In this document: positions 28,533-38,732 of the stretch, piece by piece | Layout: the number at the start of each line of letters is the position of its first letter | Numbering within the stretch: position 1 is the stretch's first letter | NCBI GenBank assembly: GCA_963771835.1 | Contig: CAVYVA010000002.1 | Location: forward strand, 558,001-622,000 | Source: CAVQCJ01 sp963771835 | GTDB taxonomy: Bacteria > Actinomycetota > Actinomycetes > Prado026 | Length of the DNA: 64,000 nt | Direction of reading: 5' to 3' | Notes under the pieces: model-generated | What the model saw: only the letters and a program-made list of their open reading frames with translations | What the model was told of the DNA's origin: nothing | Database searches by the model: none | Translations under genes and position numbers: made by a program

Positions 28533-28542
28533 GTCACCCTCC

Positions 28543-30117
28543 TCATCGGGCGGCCCCGGCGTGCGCACCGCGGTGGCGGCGCCTGGTCGCCCGGACGAGC
28601 GCGTCGAGCTCGAAGACGTCCTTCAGCCGCCAGGACGTGGCAGCGTACCCGGCGAAGCCCACCACGACGGCGCCGGCCAGCACCGGGCCGCTGGTCCCCA
28701 ACGCCAGCCCGGTGACGAAGGGCAGCACACCGAGCCAGCAGCCGGCGACGAGCATGGCCAGCAGCGTGCCGCGGCCGAACGGGTGCAGCCGCATCGACAC
28801 CGCGAGCTGGATGAGCGGGAGGACGTTGTTGACGACGATGCCTGCGCCCCAGCCGATCGCCGCGCCGAGGATGCCCAGGTCGGTGCTCGTCAGCAGGTAG
28901 TAGCTGAGGCTGATGTTCACGACCAGGGCGATCGTGGCGTTCATGAGCGTCCACGTGGTCTTGCCGGCCATCGCCAGCACGGCGTCGACCATGCCCGACG
29001 CCGTCGCGAACAGCATCGCGCCCGCGAGCACCACGAGCACGGCCGTCCCGGAGTTGTACCCGTGCCCGAAGATCAGCGGGATCTGCCGGGAGAACACCGC
29101 GAGCAGCAGGTAGACCGGCCAGCACAGCAGCACCAGCCAGCAGGTCGACACCTGGTAGATGTGCAGCGCGCCGTCGTGGTCCTCCTTGACCATCAGCGCG
29201 CCGATCTGCGGCTGCACCGCGGCCGTGATCGCCTGCGAGCCGAGCTGGCCGAACACCAGGAAGCGGGTGACCGCGGCGTACACGGCCGCATGCGCGGGCC
29301 CCAGCACGGCGGACACCAGCACGATCCCGAGCCGCTGCAGCGCGATCTGCACGATGCTCTGCATCGCCCTCGGGGTGGTGAACCGCCAGAACTCCGCCCA
29401 CGGCGTCGGGGACTGGCCGCGGCCGATCCCGGCGCGGCGCTCGGCGCGGGCCACCAGCCGGTACGTCCAGACCAGCGCGATCGTCCCGCTGGCGGCGTAC
29501 GGCAGCGCCCACGCCAGGCTCAGCCAGCCGGCCGCGTACGCACCGACGGCCGCGCCGAGCGCGATCGCCACCAGGGTGAACAGGACCTGCAGGACCGGGC
29601 GGCCCATCCGCTCCACGACGACCAGCGGCTTCATGCTGCCGAACGCGCGGGAGGCGTACAGCAGCGAGTCCGAGATGGCCGCGATCGGGATCAGCAGGGC
29701 GAGCAGCCGGATGGAGACCAGCGCCGCGTCCTGGTGCGAGCCGGCCATCCAGTGCGCGAGCGGGCTGCCGAACGCGAGCAGCAGCAGGCTCAGCAGGATC
29801 GAGCCGATGACCACCGGGACCAGGCCCGCGCGCAGGATGGCCCGCAGCGTGCCGACCTTGTCGAGCGTCCTGGCCCGCACCAGGAAGTACATCAGCCCGG
29901 TCGGGCAGCCCAGCCGCGCCGCGGTCTCGGCGATCAGGAACAGGGAGGTGGCGGCGAAGACCACACCGGCGGTGACCCGCCCGGCCGCGTGGATGACCAC
30001 GAGCACGAGCACCAGGTTGAGCACCGCCGAGACGCCGGCGCCCACCAGCGCCAGCAGCCCGTCGCGGGCGAGCCGGTCGATCCGCTCGCCGGAGGCCGCC
30101 GTGGTGTCGACGCTCAC
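28543..30117 (-). CDS. lipid-linked oligosaccharide flippase (Wzx/MATE-type)
   Basis: 524 residues, about 14 hydrophobic segments, no soluble domain. Pairs such as GTLRAILRAGLVPVVIGSIL and VYAAVTRFLVFGQLGSQAI fit the polysaccharide biosynthesis / MviN-like exporter superfamily. A flippase of this kind would move undecaprenyl-linked repeat units to the outer membrane leaflet. The GTG at 30117 overlaps the stop of the upstream sulfotransferase by four bases. The C-terminus ends in an Arg-rich cytoplasmic tail. Confidence 0.88.
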   Translation of the reverse strand: MSVDTTAASGERIDRLARDGLLALVGAGVSAVLNLVLVLVVIHAAGRVTAGVVFAATSLFLIAETAARLGCPTGLMYFLVRARTLDKVGTLRAILRAGLVPVVIGSILLSLLLLAFGSPLAHWMAGSHQDAALVSIRLLALLIPIAAISDSLLYASRAFGSMKPLVVVERMGRPVLQVLFTLVAIALGAAVGAYAAGWLSLAWALPYAASGTIALVWTYRLVARAERRAGIGRGQSPTPWAEFWRFTTPRAMQSIVQIALQRLGIVLVSAVLGPAHAAVYAAVTRFLVFGQLGSQAITAAVQPQIGALMVKEDHDGALHIYQVSTCWLVLLCWPVYLLLAVFSRQIPLIFGHGYNSGTAVLVVLAGAMLFATASGMVDAVLAMAGKTTWTLMNATIALVVNISLSYYLLTSTDLGILGAAIGWGAGIVVNNVLPLIQLAVSMRLHPFGRGTLLAMLVAGCWLGVLPFVTGLALGTSGPVLAGAVVVGFAGYAATSWRLKDVFELDALVRATRRRHRGAHAGAAR

Positions 30118-30989
30118 GCGCGCCACCCCGGCCGGCGGCCCAGCCACGCCTCCAGCCGCTCGTCGTAGGGGCGGAAGTGCTCGTCCAGCCGCGCCGCGAG
30201 CTCGGGGTCCATCGGCGAGCGCGGGCGGGCGTTGTGCTGCTCGAACACGGCGCCGTCGAACTCCGGCAGCCCGAGGAAGTCCAGCACCGCGCCGTACGCG
30301 TCCGCGGGGCGCTCGAAGAACTCCTGGCTGTCCACGACGTGCACCCGGTCGCGGCCGAACAGCTCGGCGAGCCGCTCGAGCTGGTCCACGTACTGCCCGC
30401 GGGTGAGGTACGCGTTGTGCTGCAGGTGGAAGCTGTCGTACGCGGGGTCGACCCGCATCCGCTCCGCCTCGCCGAGGATCCGCTCCGGCTCGAGCTCCAG
30501 CGCGCGCTCGAACGTCTCGGTCTCGAAGCCGCGGGCCTTCTCGTGCGTGTACGCGGAGATCGCGCGCTCGACCGGGTCGCGGACCAGGACGACCAGCCGG
30601 ACACCCGGCAGGTCGGCGGCGATCCGGTCGGCCGCGAGCGGGTGGAACATGTAGTACGGGCTCGACTCGCCGGTGATCGGGACCACGCCGACACGGCCCT
30701 CGACCCGGCCGGCGGACACCCGCAGCGGGAAGTGGCTGCGGTACCAGGCCGGCCCGCGGTCGTAGTTCTTGTCGAAGTAGTGAATGCCCTTCTGCAGCGC
30801 CGGGGCGAGCACGGCCGGGTGCTGGCGCAGCGTCTTGAACATCGAGGTCGTGCCGCAGCGCTGGGCGCCGACGATGAGGAACGCCGGTCGCATGCGCGAC
30901 GAAGCGGTGGCCCGCCCGGCGGCGCGGCTGGCAACCCGCGCCCCCTTCAACAGCTGCCCCCGGACCCCTGTCAACCCTCCGCCGGCCAC
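30114..30989 (-). CDS. sulfotransferase family protein
   Basis: 291 residues from a GTG at 30989 that follows AAGGAG. The 5'-phosphosulfate loop is FLIVGAQRCGTTSMFKTLRQ and the 3'-phosphate motif is RLVVLVRDPVERAISAYTHE, as in heparan-type (Sulfotransfer_1) enzymes. The conserved YFDKNY and GESSPYYMF segments, which hold the catalytic region and substrate groove, are present. Member of the same operon as the flippase and polymerase, so the likely acceptor is the polysaccharide or its lipid-linked unit. Confidence 0.9.
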   Translation of the reverse strand: MAGGGLTGVRGQLLKGARVASRAAGRATASSRMRPAFLIVGAQRCGTTSMFKTLRQHPAVLAPALQKGIHYFDKNYDRGPAWYRSHFPLRVSAGRVEGRVGVVPITGESSPYYMFHPLAADRIAADLPGVRLVVLVRDPVERAISAYTHEKARGFETETFERALELEPERILGEAERMRVDPAYDSFHLQHNAYLTRGQYVDQLERLAELFGRDRVHVVDSQEFFERPADAYGAVLDFLGLPEFDGAVFEQHNARPRSPMDPELAARLDEHFRPYDERLEAWLGRRPGWRA

Positions 30990-30991
30990 CT

Positions 30992-32245
30992 TCAGCGCTC
31001 CTTCGTCTCGGCCGCGGCGGACGCGGGTCCGCGCACCGCCCCTGGCGCGCTCTCCAGGACCGGCAGCAGCCAGTCCCCGAGGCGGCCGACGGCTGCGCCG
31101 GCCCCGTCCTGGTCGTCCGCCGCGTAGCGCACGCCGATCCCCCAAAGGTACGCAGCGGCCACCAGCGGCGCGTCCTGCGCCGCGACGCCGAACGGCGCGG
31201 TCAGCCGGGCGGCGTCGGCCAGCACGCGGCGCGCGGCCTGGCCCGGGTCGACGCCGGCGGAGATCGCCGACTGCAGGCTCAGGTGCAGCGCGTCGAAGCC
31301 GGCGGGTACGCCGCTCTCGTACCGTTCCCAGTCCCAGACCAGCACGGCACCGGGGACGACCGAGCAGTTGCCGGCGTTCCAGTCGCCGTGCCAGGCGCTC
31401 GGCGTGAGCACGCATCCGGCGGCGTCGGCCACCAGCCGGTCCCGGACCGCGGCCAGCCGGCTCGCGACGTCGCCGGGTGGCAGCGCCTCGAGCACCGCGG
31501 CCGTCCGCCCCCACCAGGGCAGGTCCACGAGCGCGCACGGCGTCCCGGTTCCGGTGCCGGCGACCGCGACCATGGCGTCGACCAGGCGAGTCCCGCCGCC
31601 CGGGTCGGCGGCCCGGCGGACCGGCAGCGGCGCCTGCACCAGCAACGGGTGCCCCTGCCACCTGCCCGAGTGCAGCACGTCGGGCACCCGGACCGGGCCG
31701 AGCCTGGTGTCGCCGGCGAGCTGGAGCAGGGCCGCCGTCTCCGCCCGTACCAGCCGGTCGGTCAGCGGGTTCGTGCCGAGCTTGGCGTAGGCGAGCAGCC
31801 TGCCCCGCGGCGACACCACCTGCAGCACGGGCTTGCGGTTCGCCCGGCGCGGACCGATGCGGATCCCGAGGCGGACGTCCTGACCGAGCAGGTCGGCCAG
31901 CGCCGTGTCGAGCCCGTCCCTGGCCCCTTCCGCCTGGGTCACCACCAGCCGGCCAGGCAGCAGCCGGCCGGCCAGCCCGACGCGGAAGGCCAGGGCCATG
32001 GAACGGTTCCGGACCGCCGCGCGGGTCGTGCCCGCCGCGGCCTGGCTGCGCGCGACAGCGGACGCCGCGGCCCACGGCCGCAACGGGATGGCGAGCCGGG
32101 CGTCGTCGACCGAGGGCAGCAGCGCGTAGGCGGTCGTACCTGGTTCGCGCCGCGCCTCGGCGAGCTCGCGGACGCTCCCGACGCGCACCCGCGCCGGGGC
32201 CGGCCACAGCAGGGCCGCGGCGTCGGCCAGGGAGCCGCCGCTCAC
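30992..32245 (-). CDS. aminoglycoside-phosphotransferase-fold kinase
   Basis: 417 residues from a GTG overlapping the upstream stop. The C-terminal half is an APH-type kinase: Brenner motif SAWHGDWNAGNCSV (HxDxxxxN, catalytic Asp) and VLVWDWERYESGVPAGFD in place of the DFG/DWE metal-binding motif. The N-terminal ~150 residues have no clear ATP-binding signature but include a Lys in LLAYAKLGTNPLTDRLVRAE that may be the phosphate-binding one. It could phosphorylate a sugar or add phosphate to a carbohydrate in the polymer path, but substrate is unknown. It lies four bases inside the polymerase stop and two bases before the sulfotransferase gene. Confidence 0.78.
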   Translation of the reverse strand: MSGGSLADAAALLWPAPARVRVGSVRELAEARREPGTTAYALLPSVDDARLAIPLRPWAAASAVARSQAAAGTTRAAVRNRSMALAFRVGLAGRLLPGRLVVTQAEGARDGLDTALADLLGQDVRLGIRIGPRRANRKPVLQVVSPRGRLLAYAKLGTNPLTDRLVRAETAALLQLAGDTRLGPVRVPDVLHSGRWQGHPLLVQAPLPVRRAADPGGGTRLVDAMVAVAGTGTGTPCALVDLPWWGRTAAVLEALPPGDVASRLAAVRDRLVADAAGCVLTPSAWHGDWNAGNCSVVPGAVLVWDWERYESGVPAGFDALHLSLQSAISAGVDPGQAARRVLADAARLTAPFGVAAQDAPLVAAAYLWGIGVRYAADDQDGAGAAVGRLGDWLLPVLESAPGAVRGPASAAAETKER

Positions 32246-33673
32246 CGCTGGCCCCCGGCGAACAGCCGTGGCCCGCCCTCCCGGTCGGCGGCCAGCTCGG
32301 CCGCGCGCTGCTCGCGCCTGGCCTGGTCGTTGCGCCACAGCAGGGCCATGCCCATCAACGTGATCGCCAGCGGCGACACGACCGAGGTGTAGAACAGCGA
32401 GTAGAAGATGCCCAGCAGCAGGACCAGCGTGCCGCCGATCCCCACCACGGAGTGGTCGCGCCAGTAGCGGACGACGCCCTGGAAGAGGAACAGCAGGTAG
32501 AGGATCGCGCCCGGGTAGCCCTGGGCCACCAGGAGCAGCCACAGCTGCCCGGTGCTGCCGATCACGCGGTTGCCGCAGCGCGGGCAGCCGGGGCTCTGCC
32601 CGATCGTGGCCGACTTGTCGCTGCCGATCGTCGACCGGGTGCTGCCGTAGCCGATCGGCGACGTCGCGGCGACCTTCAGCGACTCCAGCGACAGTGACCC
32701 GCGGACCTCGTTGCTGTGCGGCGTCGCGATCCGCGCCGTCACCACGTCCTGGAGCGGGGAGAGCACGACGGCGGCGCCGACGAGCCCGGCCGCGACCCCG
32801 AGTCCGAGCAGGATCGCGTAGCGGTGCTGCAGGGCCAGTCGCAGGGCGACGTACATGCGCGCCCAGCACCAGGCCCAGCCACATGCCGCGGTTCTGCGAG
32901 TACACGACCGGGACGACCGACACCGCGAGCACGACCAGCGCGACCACCCGGCGCCGGTCGGACGCGTACAGCAGCCAGCCGATGACGAACCAGACCAGCA
33001 GCATCGAGTAGTTGTTGCCCCAGGCGTTCGCGTACTCGAACGGCGCGCTGGGCCGCGGGTAGCCCAGCACGGTCTGGACCTGCGCGCTCTCGATGTGCGT
33101 GAACTGCTGGACGAAGTCGATGCTCTGCAGGCTGCCGGGCAGGAGCGCCTTGATCGGCGAGTCGTACCCGAAGTGCGGGGCGAACGTGCCGAGCAGCCCG
33201 CCGATGACCGTGACGACGAACACCACGCCCAGCCATCGGATCAGCCGCAGCCGGGGCAGCTCGCGCTCGGACAGGTTGCCGGTGTAGATCATCACCAGCG
33301 TGACGGACAGGTAGTTGAGCAGCCGGATCGCGTACGCGATGTAGTGGCCGGGTCCGCCGTTCACCGGCAGCGTGTCCGGCGCCTGCACGTCGACCATCAG
33401 GCCGCTGATGACCACCAGCGACAGGAACAGCGCCCACACCCAGAACATCGGCGGCAGCTTGATCGGGCGCCGCCTGGACAGCTGGAAGACCATCGGGATC
33501 GCGAAGAGCGTCCACACCAGCGGGGCGATCCCCAGCGCCCACCACAGCGGGTAGCCGAGCAGCAGCGCAGCCAGCGGCCACGCGGTCGGCAGCCGGCGCG
33601 CCGGCGCTGCGTGCGCCCCCGCGCGGGTCCCGGAAGTCCGCGGCCGGTACCGGTCCAGCCCGACCGCGCTCAC
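32242..33673 (-). CDS. O-antigen ligase / Wzy polymerase-like protein, frameshifted
   Basis: A ~476-residue membrane protein after removing one base near 32855-32860. Twelve or so hydrophobic segments occur (LAALLLGYPLWWALGIAPL, FWVWALFLSLVVISGLMV, LLVWFVIGWLLYASD, TLVLLLGIFYSLFYTSVV). A large periplasmic loop contains PFEYANAWGNNYSML and GSLSLESLKVAATSPIGYG, with Cys pair CPRCGNRVIG, as in O-antigen ligase/Wzy families. It would polymerise or ligate repeat units. The GTG at 33673 overlaps the upstream stop by four bases; the frame breaks where MWLGLVLGA meets MYVALRLA. Confidence 0.82.
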
Positions 33674-34686
33674 GACGCCGTCACCCTGGTGCCCCTGGGC
33701 ACCAGCAGCACCCAGGTCCGTCCCGGCCGCAGCCCGATCGGCTGCGGGCCGGCGGTGTACACGGTCACCACACCCGGGAACCGCCGGGTCCACACGACGC
33801 TCGCGCCGTGCTGCCCGGCATACACCGCGGCCGCGCCGGTGCCGACGGTGTCGGCGCTGCCGACGGTCGGCGACTTGTGCGGGGTGAACGTCTTGTACGG
33901 CACGAACTGCACGACGATGTTGGTCACCAGGCTGCCGGCCGGGCCGGCCCACGCCTTGCCGGTCCAGGTCCACGACATCGACGCCTGCCCGGGCACCGAC
34001 ACGACGACGTGCGACAGCGTCTTGGCACCCGTCGGCGCCGGTGCCGACGGCGACACGAAGGTCAGCGCACCGCCCATCGGTGCGGCCGCGCCGCGCACGC
34101 TGGCCCGCAACGCGGTGGTCGAGACGACCAGGCCACCGCTGCCGGTGCGGAACAACGACCGGTACGAGCCCGCCGCATCACGGGCGGTCACCGCGGGTGC
34201 CTTGGCCTGCGCGACGAACCCCGACGGGCCGCCGTCGAAGGCGTACGCGGGCGAGGTGAACAGGGTCAGCAGCCGCGGGTCGTCCGGCGCGGTGGCCGTG
34301 ACCGGCCCGACCGACCCGGCGTCCGCCGACTGGTAGACCGCCAGCAGCCGCACGTGACCGGGACGGTCGAACTCCGCGTACACGACGTCCGCGGCCCCGA
34401 TCCCGCTGACCGATCGGCCGGGTGCCATCTGGACCGCGACCGCGACCGCGCTCCGGTTCAGTGCCGCGGCGGTCGCGACGGCCACGCCGGTGAAGGGGGC
34501 GTAGCCGGCCGGGGCCACCGTGCTGGACGGGCTGGTCGACGCGGTGGCCGACGGCGACGTGGACACGGACGACGCGACCGTGGGGAGCGTGGACGGCAGG
34601 GCGTCCGAGCCGCCGCACCCGGCCAGACCGAGCAGCGCCGCTGCGCCGGCCGCAGCCGCCACCACCCTGGTGCTCTTGCGTCCCAT
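33670..34686 (-). CDS. DUF3048 domain lipoprotein
   Basis: 338 residues from the ATG at 34686, preceded by GAGGGG. The signal peptide ends in ALLGLAGCGGS, a lipobox. A Ser/Thr linker leads to a DUF3048 pattern (AAALNRSAVAVAVQMAPGRS ... ADVVYAEFDRPGHVRLLAVY ... AYAFDGGPSGF ... TYTAGPQPIG). DUF3048 proteins occur in envelope contexts, and YerB of Bacillus is the named relative; no catalysis is known. Its place in this operon suggests a cell-surface role in polysaccharide assembly. Confidence 0.82.
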   Translation of the reverse strand: MGRKSTRVVAAAAGAAALLGLAGCGGSDALPSTLPTVASSVSTSPSATASTSPSSTVAPAGYAPFTGVAVATAAALNRSAVAVAVQMAPGRSVSGIGAADVVYAEFDRPGHVRLLAVYQSADAGSVGPVTATAPDDPRLLTLFTSPAYAFDGGPSGFVAQAKAPAVTARDAAGSYRSLFRTGSGGLVVSTTALRASVRGAAAPMGGALTFVSPSAPAPTGAKTLSHVVVSVPGQASMSWTWTGKAWAGPAGSLVTNIVVQFVPYKTFTPHKSPTVGSADTVGTGAAAVYAGQHGASVVWTRRFPGVVTVYTAGPQPIGLRPGRTWVLLVPRGTRVTAS

Positions 34687-34714
34687 GACCCCTCGCCGCC
34701 CCCAGCCGGTCACG

Positions 34715-36284
34715 TCAGGGCCGCGACGGCATGACCGTCTCGGCCGCAGCGCGCTCGGTCAGTTCACCCGCGGTCAGCTTCGCTGGCGCGGGCACGGTAG
34801 GGACCACCACAGCCCCCAGGACCAGTGCGCCGGACTGCTCGAGCTCTTCGAACGCGTGCCGCACGAGCGGCAGCTTGCTCGTTCCGAGCTCGACCACGAC
34901 GAGGGCCGAACCGGCCCAGCGGGCCAGCTCCTGGGCGTCGGTGCCCTGCTGGACCTCGGGCGCCTCGATGATCACGCGGTGGCCGTCCTTGACCAGCTGG
35001 TCGACGAGGGCCGCCACCTTCTGCAGCGGGACCCGGTCGAACACCTCGGCGAGGTCGCGGCCCGGCACGACCACCCGCAGCCGTGGACGGCCCGGGACCG
35101 CCTGCGCGAGCTCCTCGAGCGGACGTTCCTCGAGCAGTGCCGAGCTCAGGCCCGGACCCTCCTTCAGGCCGAACATGGTCGCGATGGCGGAGTCGGGGTT
35201 GGCGCTGAGCAGCACGACCTCGGCACCCGAGCGGGCCATCGACAGACCGAGGTTGCCGGCGACGAAGGCCGTGCCGTGGCCGTCCTGCGCCGCGGTCACC
35301 ACGACCGAGCTGGCCCGGTCCGGCGTGGCCGAGTCGAGCCGCAGCCGGAGCCGGTCGAACTCGCCGCTGCCGGTGCGCGCGGTGAGCACGCCGCCGACCA
35401 CCTTGCCGCGGGCCGGCTTCGGGATCGAGGCGATGACCGGACGCCCGGCCCGCTGCTGGACGTCCTCGGGACGGCGGACGCGCTTGTCCATCCGGGCCGC
35501 GAGCACCGCGAGCGCGAGACCGAGCAGCAGGCCGGCGAACATGCCGGTGCCCACGTACAGGCCCGGGATCGGCTTGGACGGGCTCGTCGGGAGCGACGCG
35601 TCCTGGATGATCTCGCCGGCGGTCGGGTCGATCGTGGACAGCGGGGCGAGCCGGCCGGTCACGTCCGCGATGCTGGTCTTGAGGATGTCGAGCTCGGTGA
35701 GCGCGTACTGGTGCGCGGTCGACGACGGCGTGTTCGCCGCAGCCTGGCCGGCGTACTTGGCCGACGGACGCCTGCAGCGCGGCCAGCTGCTTGCCCAGCG
35801 CCTCGGTCAGCACCGCGATCTGGGCCTTGGCCTGGTCGGTGCGGTAGTTCAGGTACGCCAGCGCGAAGGCGTGCGAACCCGCGAGCGCCTTCTCCGGCGT
35901 GCTGGCCGAGAACGAGACGTCGATGACCGAGGTGTTCGCCGGCACGGTCGCGGTGAGCTGCCGCTCGAGCACGTCCGTCTCGGTGTCGACCCGCAGCAGC
36001 GCCTTCGCCGCGTCAGCGACCTTGTCGCTGGTGATGACCTGCAGCTCGTTGTCCATGTTGACGCTCGAGTTGGTCCTGGCGCCGGTCACCGACGTCTGGT
36101 CCGGCGGTGCGAGGACCTTCACCGTCGTGGTCGACGTGTACTGCTTCTGGATCAGGGTCACGGCGGCCGAGCCGGCCACCAGCCCCAACAAGCCTCCGAG
36201 CAGCACAAGCCACCAGAAGCGGCGGATGCGACCGATCGAGCGGACCGAGTCGCCGCCCCCGATGTCCCTAGCCAGTGCGTCCAT
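34715..36284 (-). CDS. Wzz-type chain-length protein with degenerate tyrosine-kinase-like domain, frameshifted
   Basis: About 522 residues after removing one base near 35765. The N-terminus has a first membrane helix (WWLVLLGGLLGLVAGSAAV), a periplasmic Wzz region (VKVLAPPDQTSVTGART), and a coiled-coil (AIAVLTEALGKQLAALQAS) before the second helix (GLYVGTGMFAGLLLGLALAV). The C-terminal part resembles the BY-kinase/ParA-like domain but lacks its signature: AAQDGHGTAFVAGNLG replaces the Walker A GxGKST, and VLLSANPDS replaces the Walker A' LLIDAD. It has no terminal Tyr cluster. It probably controls polymer length without kinase activity. The ATG at 36284 begins the operon. Confidence 0.85.
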
Positions 36285-36593
36285 GCGCGCGCGCCTCACA
36301 GGTGTTAGAGCTGAAAGTGGACGAAACCCCCTGGGCCCGCCCCCGGTCCCCGGTAGTGAGGATATCTGTCGCGAGAGCGTACGGAATGGTCGCGCACAGT
36401 GACGTCCTCTCAACGGTCGGTGCAGGTCCTCCGAACGGTCAGGGTCCCGTGGTCCACACGGTCACAACGACCGCCAGAACGTCCGGATCGACCGGGCACC
36501 GCTTCCCTCCGGTTGTCACCGTGCGTAGCGTTCGGTGTCGCGGCGAGCGCAGGTCGGGGAGGACCTCGCAGCCGAGGGGTTAGGGACGGTTGC
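36285..36593. promoter_or_regulatory. divergent intergenic region between two exopolysaccharide operons
   Basis: A 309-base region between the Wzz gene (minus) and the Alg14-like gene (plus), which must hold both promoters. I see AT-richer stretches (GTTAGAGCTGAAAGTGG at 36304, GAGGATATCTGTCG at 36357) and a repeated AACGGTC (36414 and 36431 regions). On the minus strand TTTCGTCCACTTTCAG (36326-36311) weakly resembles a motif found ahead of two other operons. No convincing -35/-10 pair or RNA structure was found. Confidence 0.4.
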
Positions 36594-37241
36594 ATGTCTG
36601 AGACTGAGTCCGTCGCGTCGGCCGCGTCGGTCACCGGGCTGCGCGAGCCGGGGGTCGAGTCGGAGCTGGTGATCGACCTGACCGACGCGGGCCGTGCGCG
36701 CGCCGCTGCCCGCGCCGGCGCGATGCCCGCGAGCTGTCGGTCGACCGCCTCGAGGTCGTCACCGAGCCGAGGGCGCCGCGACGGCTGCCCGGTACCGCGA
36801 TGCTGGTCGGGTCCAGCGGTGGGCACCTCGCGCAGCTGCAGACCGTCGCTCCGCTGTGGGACGCCGACCACCGCTCGTACGTCACCTTCGACACCGCGGA
36901 CGCCTTGTCGTTGCTCGCCGGCGAGCGCGTGACCTGGGCGCACCACCCGACCACGCGCAACGTGCGCAACCTCGTGCGCAACAGCATGCTCGCCGTTCGC
37001 GAGCTGCGCCGCTCGCCGGCCCGACGTCGTGGTCTCCACCGGCGCCGCCGTCGCGTTCCCGTTCTTCCTCGCCGCCAGGGCGATGCGCATCCCGACCGTG
37101 TACGTCGAGGTGTACGACCGGATCGACAGCCCGACGCTCACCGGCCGGCTGTGCCGCCCGTTCACCACTCTGTTCTGCGTCCAGTGGCCCGAGCAGACCG
37201 CGTTCTACAAGCGGTCCGAGCTCGTCGGGAGCCTCATGTGA
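36594..37241 (+). CDS. Alg14-like glycosyltransferase subunit, two frameshifts
   Basis: About 215 residues reconstructed. The start MSETESVASAASVTGLREPG runs to about 36730, where a base appears missing in a C run. The frame changes to RELSVDRLEVVTEP and the diagnostic MLVGSSGGHLAQLQTVAP. At about 37018 an extra base changes the frame again to PDVVVSTGAAVAFPFFLAAR ... AFYKRSELVGSLM. The GxGGH-x-x-xL loop and the DVVVSTGAAVAFP block are those of Alg14/EpsE-type membrane-associated subunits, which recruit Alg13 to make an active glycosyltransferase. It overlaps the Alg13-like gene by four bases (ATGTGA). Confidence 0.75.
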
Positions 37242-38732
37242 CACCGCCGGACCACGCACCGGCGCAGACCGACGAGCCACCCCTGGTCCTGGTCGCCGTC
37301 GGCACCGACCACCACCCGTTCGACCGGCTGGTCGGCTGGGTGGACAGCTGGCTGGCCGACTCGGGGCCGCGACGCGCCGAGGTGCTCGTGCAGCACGGCC
37401 GCTCGACCGCGCCGGCCGTGGCGCAGGGACGTCCGCTGCTGGACCACGACGATCTGCAGGACGCGATGGGCCGGGCCGCCGCGGTGGTCTGCCACGGCGG
37501 CCCCGCGACCATCATGGAGGCCCGGCGAAACGGCCGGCTGCCGATCTGCGTCCCGCGGGACCCGAAACGGGGCGAGCACGTCGACCAGCACCAGCAGGAC
37601 TTCGCCAGGCGGATGGGGGCCGAGGACGTCGTCCGGCTGGCCGAGACCGAGGAGCAGTTCCGCGCTGCGCTCGACGAGGCCCTGGACTTCCCGGACCGGT
37701 TCGCGCTCGGAGTCGAGTCAGGCTCGGTGGCCGCGCCCGGCCTGGACCGGTTCGCCGACCTGGTCGGTGAGCTGCTGCCGCCGCTGACCCCGGACGAGCG
37801 GGTGCCGGTGCTGTACATCGGCGGCCTGGGTCGCAGCGGCTCCACCCTGCTCGAGCGCTGCATCGGCCAGCTGGAGCAGGTGGCCTGCGTCGGCGAGGTG
37901 GTGCACCTGTGGGAGCGCGGCCTGCGCGACGACGAGCTGTGCGGCTGCGGCGACCGGTTCTCCGTGTGCACGTTCTGGCAGCGGGTGGGCAAGAGCGCGT
38001 ACGGCGGGTGGGACAAGGTCGACGTCGGCCAGGTGCTGGCGCTGAAGGCATCCGTGGACCGCACCCGGTACGCACCTCGGCTGCTGCGGGCACCGGTGGA
38101 CGGCAGGTTCGGCCGGCAGCTGCGCCGGTACGCCGACCTGCTGACGCGGCTGTACGCAGCCGTGCTCGACGTCTCCGGCGCGGAGGTCGTCGTCGACGCG
38201 AGCAAGCACGCCTCGACCGCGCTGGTGCTGCGTGCGGCGCCCGGCATCGACCTGAAAGTGCTGCACGTCGTCCGGGACAGCCCCGCGGTCGCGTACGCCT
38301 GGACCAAGCAGATCGCCCGACCCGAGGCCGGACCGGGCGAGTACATGGCCAGCTGGTCGCCGCTGCAGACCACGATGCACTGGACCACGGCCAACGTGCT
38401 GCTCGACCGGGCCGCCCGCGCGGGCACCCCGACCCGGCTGGTCCGCTACGAAGACTTCGTCCGCGACCCGCGGAGCACCCTCGCCGGCATCGTCGACTTC
38501 ATCGGCCAGGACTCCGGTGCCGGCTCGCTGGGCTTCCTGGACGGGCGGCACATCACGCTGACTCCCTCGCACACGGTGGCCGGCAACCCGATGCGCTTCA
38601 CCAACGGCAGCCTCGAGGTCGTCGAGGACGATGCCTGGCACGAGGCGTTCCCCGGCCAGCAGGCAGCGCATGGTCTCCACCCTGACCCGGCCGCTGCGCG
38701 GACGCTACGGCTACACCGGGGGGACGCGTTGA
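37238..38732 (+). CDS. Alg13-like glycosyltransferase fused to a sulfotransferase domain, frameshifted near its end
   Basis: About 497 residues. Residues 1-185 match Alg13/EpsF-type (LVLVAVGTDHHPFDRLVGWV, AVVCHGGPATIMEARRNGRL, PRDPKRGEHVDQHQQDFAR), the catalytic partner of Alg14. Residues ~190-497 are a sulfotransferase with PVLYIGGLGRSGSTLLERCI (5'-phosphosulfate loop) and LKVLHVVRDSPAVAYAWTKQ (3'-phosphate motif). No stop or start separates them. An extra base in the CCCC at 38650-38653 disrupts the end; restoring it gives RQRMVSTLTRPLRGRYGYT and TGA at 38730-38732. The GTG at 37238 overlaps the Alg14 stop. Confidence 0.8.
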
